Shown here piece by piece: positions 62,033 to 64,000 of a DNA stretch of 64,000 nucleotides; the first letter of the stretch is position 1, and every line of letters begins with the position of its first letter. The notes beneath the pieces were generated by a model. The model worked only from the letters and a program-made list of their open reading frames with translations. It ran no database searches and was not told the DNA's origin. The position numbers were made by a program, and so were the translations under genes. This DNA is from CAWCPR01 sp963797475 (GTDB lineage: Bacteria > Chloroflexota > Anaerolineae > Anaerolineales > UBA4823), in contig CAWCPR010000001.1 in NCBI GenBank assembly GCA_963797475.1, forward strand, positions 2,232,001 to 2,296,000, in the 5' to 3' direction.

Positions 62033-63007
62033 TTAAGGTTGTCGAATGTAGCGCTTTATTACTGGCCAGCTTACCCAAATCACTAAAACGATAGGGATGA
62101 TCTTCATAAAATAATAAATCTCATACCCTGTTACGGACGCCAGCAGCGGTAGTTGGGATAAAACATACAGCCATACCGGGACCGGCATCGCCAGGAATAA
62201 TATTGAAGATGGGAGAGGAAAATAAGGGAATGTCATCGCAGTGCCAGCCGCGATTGCCAGAAGCTTGCGATTTCGAGGCAGCGGCAGCCAAAATAGTGCT
62301 GGCCAGATGAGCAAGACGATTGGCCCCAAAAGCGTCCAGAGAGATAAGTTGCGGGAGAGATTGATAATATTACCGGTTTCCATAATTTTCAGGAGCCACT
62401 CCGGGACCCAAAAACCCCACTGTAGCAGGGATAGTATGAAGACGATGAGAGGAATGATCAATGATTTTAATCGCCCCGGGGACCACCACCAGATGATTAA
62501 TATCAAAGGCAAAGAGAGTTGAGGCTTGATGCTGGCCAAGATGAGGCCTGCTCCAATAAGAATTGGCTTATCGTGATTTAATGCCCACCAGGCAAAAGCT
62601 ATGCCGCCAACGACCAGGCTGTCGATCTGCCCATAATAGAGTGTCCACGCGAAGGCAAATGACGTGAACACGATCCAATGCCGGCCTGCTAATACCCTGT
62701 TGGCAAAAAACAGAAATAATATCGAGGTCAAGGAGAGCAGGATGTAGGTGGTTTGCTCGGAAAAAATGTTCAGCGAACTGAAAATCCAGCGAGCCCAATA
62801 AGGATGCCACAAAGTATCGCTGTAATTTCGAAAAGCATCCAGGTCGCCATGCCATTCTGGATGAGGCGCGAAAAACAACATCATCCCGAGCGCTATGGCG
62901 AAAGACCAGGGAAATAACTCTTTTAGGGAAATTTTGTTTTTAGCTGAGATTTTTTCGATAAGAATTTTAATTGGACTGACACAGATAGCCTCGAAATCCA
63001 CACTCAT
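62033..63007 (-). CDS. GT87-like membrane glycosyltransferase, short
   Basis: A 324-residue membrane protein with about nine segments. HPEWHGDLDAFRNYSDTLWH is the GT87-type first loop with an Asp pair, and IGAGLILASIKPQLSLPLIL the K-P segment. It is shorter than usual GT87 proteins. ATG at 63007 has GGAAGGGG just upstream and lies 14 bases after the YifB stop. The long frame above that is the YifB gene read in another frame. Confidence 0.75.
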   Translation of the reverse strand: MSVDFEAICVSPIKILIEKISAKNKISLKELFPWSFAIALGMMLFFAPHPEWHGDLDAFRNYSDTLWHPYWARWIFSSLNIFSEQTTYILLSLTSILFLFFANRVLAGRHWIVFTSFAFAWTLYYGQIDSLVVGGIAFAWWALNHDKPILIGAGLILASIKPQLSLPLILIIWWWSPGRLKSLIIPLIVFILSLLQWGFWVPEWLLKIMETGNIINLSRNLSLWTLLGPIVLLIWPALFWLPLPRNRKLLAIAAGTAMTFPYFPLPSSILFLAMPVPVWLYVLSQLPLLASVTGYEIYYFMKIIPIVLVIWVSWPVIKRYIRQP

Positions 63008-63021
63008 TTTCCCCTTCCATT

Positions 63022-64000
63022 TCATGATGTGATCAGTGTTTTGGGCCTGTACTGCAGCGCCTCGGCCAGGTGGCTTGGCCCGATCTGCTCTGTCCCCGCC
63101 AGATCGGCGATCGTGCGCGCCAGCTTGAGCACCCGGTGGTAGGCGCGCGCCGAAAGCTGCAGTTGGCGCATGGCGGTGCGCATCAAGGCCGTGCTGGCGT
63201 CGTCCAGCTTGCAGAATTTGCGCACCTCTGCCACGCGCATATCGCCATTGCATGCGACTCGATCCAGTTGGGCGGCGCCAGCGGGGTTGGCCGCAACTTC
63301 AAAACGGTCCCTCTGGATCTGGCGGGCGGCTTCGACCCGAGACTGAATGGCGGCGGATGGCTCGCCGGCGCGCTGGTCGCTCAGCTTCTCGAATTCGACC
63401 CGCGGCACTTCAATGTGAATGTCGATGCGGTCCATCAACGGGCCGGAGATGCGTTTTTGGTATTTGGTGACCGTACCCGCCGAGCAGGTGCAGGGCTTGA
63501 CCGGGTCGCCAAAAAAGCCGCACGGACAGGGATTCATGGCGGAGATCAATTGGAAATTCGCAGGAAATGTCAGCGAGCCCTGGGCGCGGCTGATGGTGAC
63601 GACCTTATCCTCGATCGGCTGGCGCATCACTTCCAGGACACGCGGCCCGAACTCCGGCAGCTCGTCCAGGAAAAGCACGCCGCGGTGCGCCAGGGAAATC
63701 TCGCCGGGATGGGGCCAGTTTCCGCCGCCGACCAGCCCGGCGTGCGAGATGGTGTGGTGCGGGGAGCGGAAGGGCCGGCTGCGGATCAGAGGCACATCCG
63801 GGGGAAGCTGGTCGGCGACCGAGTAGATGCGGGTCACGTCCAGGGCTTCTTCAATGGTCATGCGCGGCAGGATGCCGGGCATGGCGCGCGCCAGCAGGGT
63901 CTTGCCGGCCCCGGGCGGGCCGGTCATCAACACGTTGTGGCCGCCAGCAGCGGCGACCTCCAGGGCGCGCTTGACGTGCTCCTGGCCTTTAATCTCACAA
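63022..64000 (-). CDS. YifB/ComM-family Mg-chelatase-like ATPase, 5' end cut by window edge
   Basis: The C-terminal 325 residues of a YifB-type AAA+ ATPase. Walker A is LMTGPPGAGKTLLAR, Walker B VLFLDELPEFG, with SHAGLVGGGNWPHPGEISLA, the insert SAMNPCPCGFFGDPVKPCTC (Cys-rich zinc-like loop) and the C-terminal QLSARAYHRVLKLARTIADL. The frame stays open to the window edge (KGQEHVKRALEVAAAGGH), so the N-terminal Lon-like domain lies outside. ComM acts in branch migration during natural transformation in proteobacteria; the role here is inferred. Confidence 0.92.
   Translation of the reverse strand, partial: CEIKGQEHVKRALEVAAAGGHNVLMTGPPGAGKTLLARAMPGILPRMTIEEALDVTRIYSVADQLPPDVPLIRSRPFRSPHHTISHAGLVGGGNWPHPGEISLAHRGVLFLDELPEFGPRVLEVMRQPIEDKVVTISRAQGSLTFPANFQLISAMNPCPCGFFGDPVKPCTCSAGTVTKYQKRISGPLMDRIDIHIEVPRVEFEKLSDQRAGEPSAAIQSRVEAARQIQRDRFEVAANPAGAAQLDRVACNGDMRVAEVRKFCKLDDASTALMRTAMRQLQLSARAYHRVLKLARTIADLAGTEQIGPSHLAEALQYRPKTLITS

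Noticed and set aside
1..64000. CRISPR arrays, insertion sequences, rRNA genes, replication origin
   Set aside because: No regularly spaced repeats, transposase genes, rRNA segments or DnaA-box clusters were found on reading.

Overview
The window looks like part of a chromosome from a moderately GC-rich bacterium, most likely phylum Chloroflexota (class Anaerolineae). The support is inference from gene content: a methylmalonyl-CoA mutase chain without its B12 domain next to an epimerase, an acyl-CoA dehydrogenase/etfB/etfA operon, a NEW3-protein/ABC-transporter operon, DUF1616 and DUF711 proteins, lipoproteins, and many glycosyltransferases. No rRNA or marker gene is present to fix the taxonomy. 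Several genes are broken by single-base indels, some in homopolymers, as in an uncorrected long-read or metagenome assembly.

Region 1 (1-19078, minus strand) is one tightly packed extracellular polysaccharide operon of about fourteen genes. It begins with a response-regulator/GT2 fusion. It then holds GT4 and GT2 glycosyltransferases, a GT-C-like membrane protein, a DUF1616 membrane protein, a polysaccharide deacetylase, a flippase, a sulfotransferase, and a multidomain GT4/methyltransferase-like/aminoglycoside-phosphotransferase-like protein that seems to run by frameshift into another GT2. Together they would build, export and sulfate or deacetylate a surface glycan. A 700-base non-coding stretch and a tRNA-Arg with anticodon GCG follow (19079-19854).

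Region 2 (19968-29588) is housekeeping: a 900-residue membrane-anchored coiled-coil protein behind htpG, a DUF1786 protein, then on the plus strand methylmalonyl-CoA mutase with methylmalonyl-CoA epimerase, a membrane protein, and a small CxxC protein on minus. Region 3 (29887-40917) holds uvrA, a broken ArsR-type regulator, an AAA ATPase/TOPRIM-like pair that looks like a small defence module, and a six-gene minus-strand operon (TPR protein, LamG-like lipoprotein, MtaB-type methylthiotransferase, macro domain, SpoU methyltransferase, DUF711).

Region 4 (41128-52171) holds acyl-CoA dehydrogenase with EtfB and EtfA, which would feed electrons from acyl-CoA oxidation, then a cold-shock protein, two surface or membrane proteins, the NEW3/ABC-2 transporter operon and an FAD-dependent oxidoreductase. 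Two nearly identical promoter/hairpin/terminator units lie on either side of the ABC operon. They may be a tiny RNA family.

Region 5 (52284-64000, minus strand) is a second glycan region, visibly more AT-rich between about 57.5 and 62 kb: an RHS remnant, two SAM methyltransferases (one frameshifted), a polyprenol-phosphate-type GT2 and five large membrane proteins of the PIG-V, GT87 and YfhO types. It ends in a YifB/ComM-type ATPase cut by the window edge.
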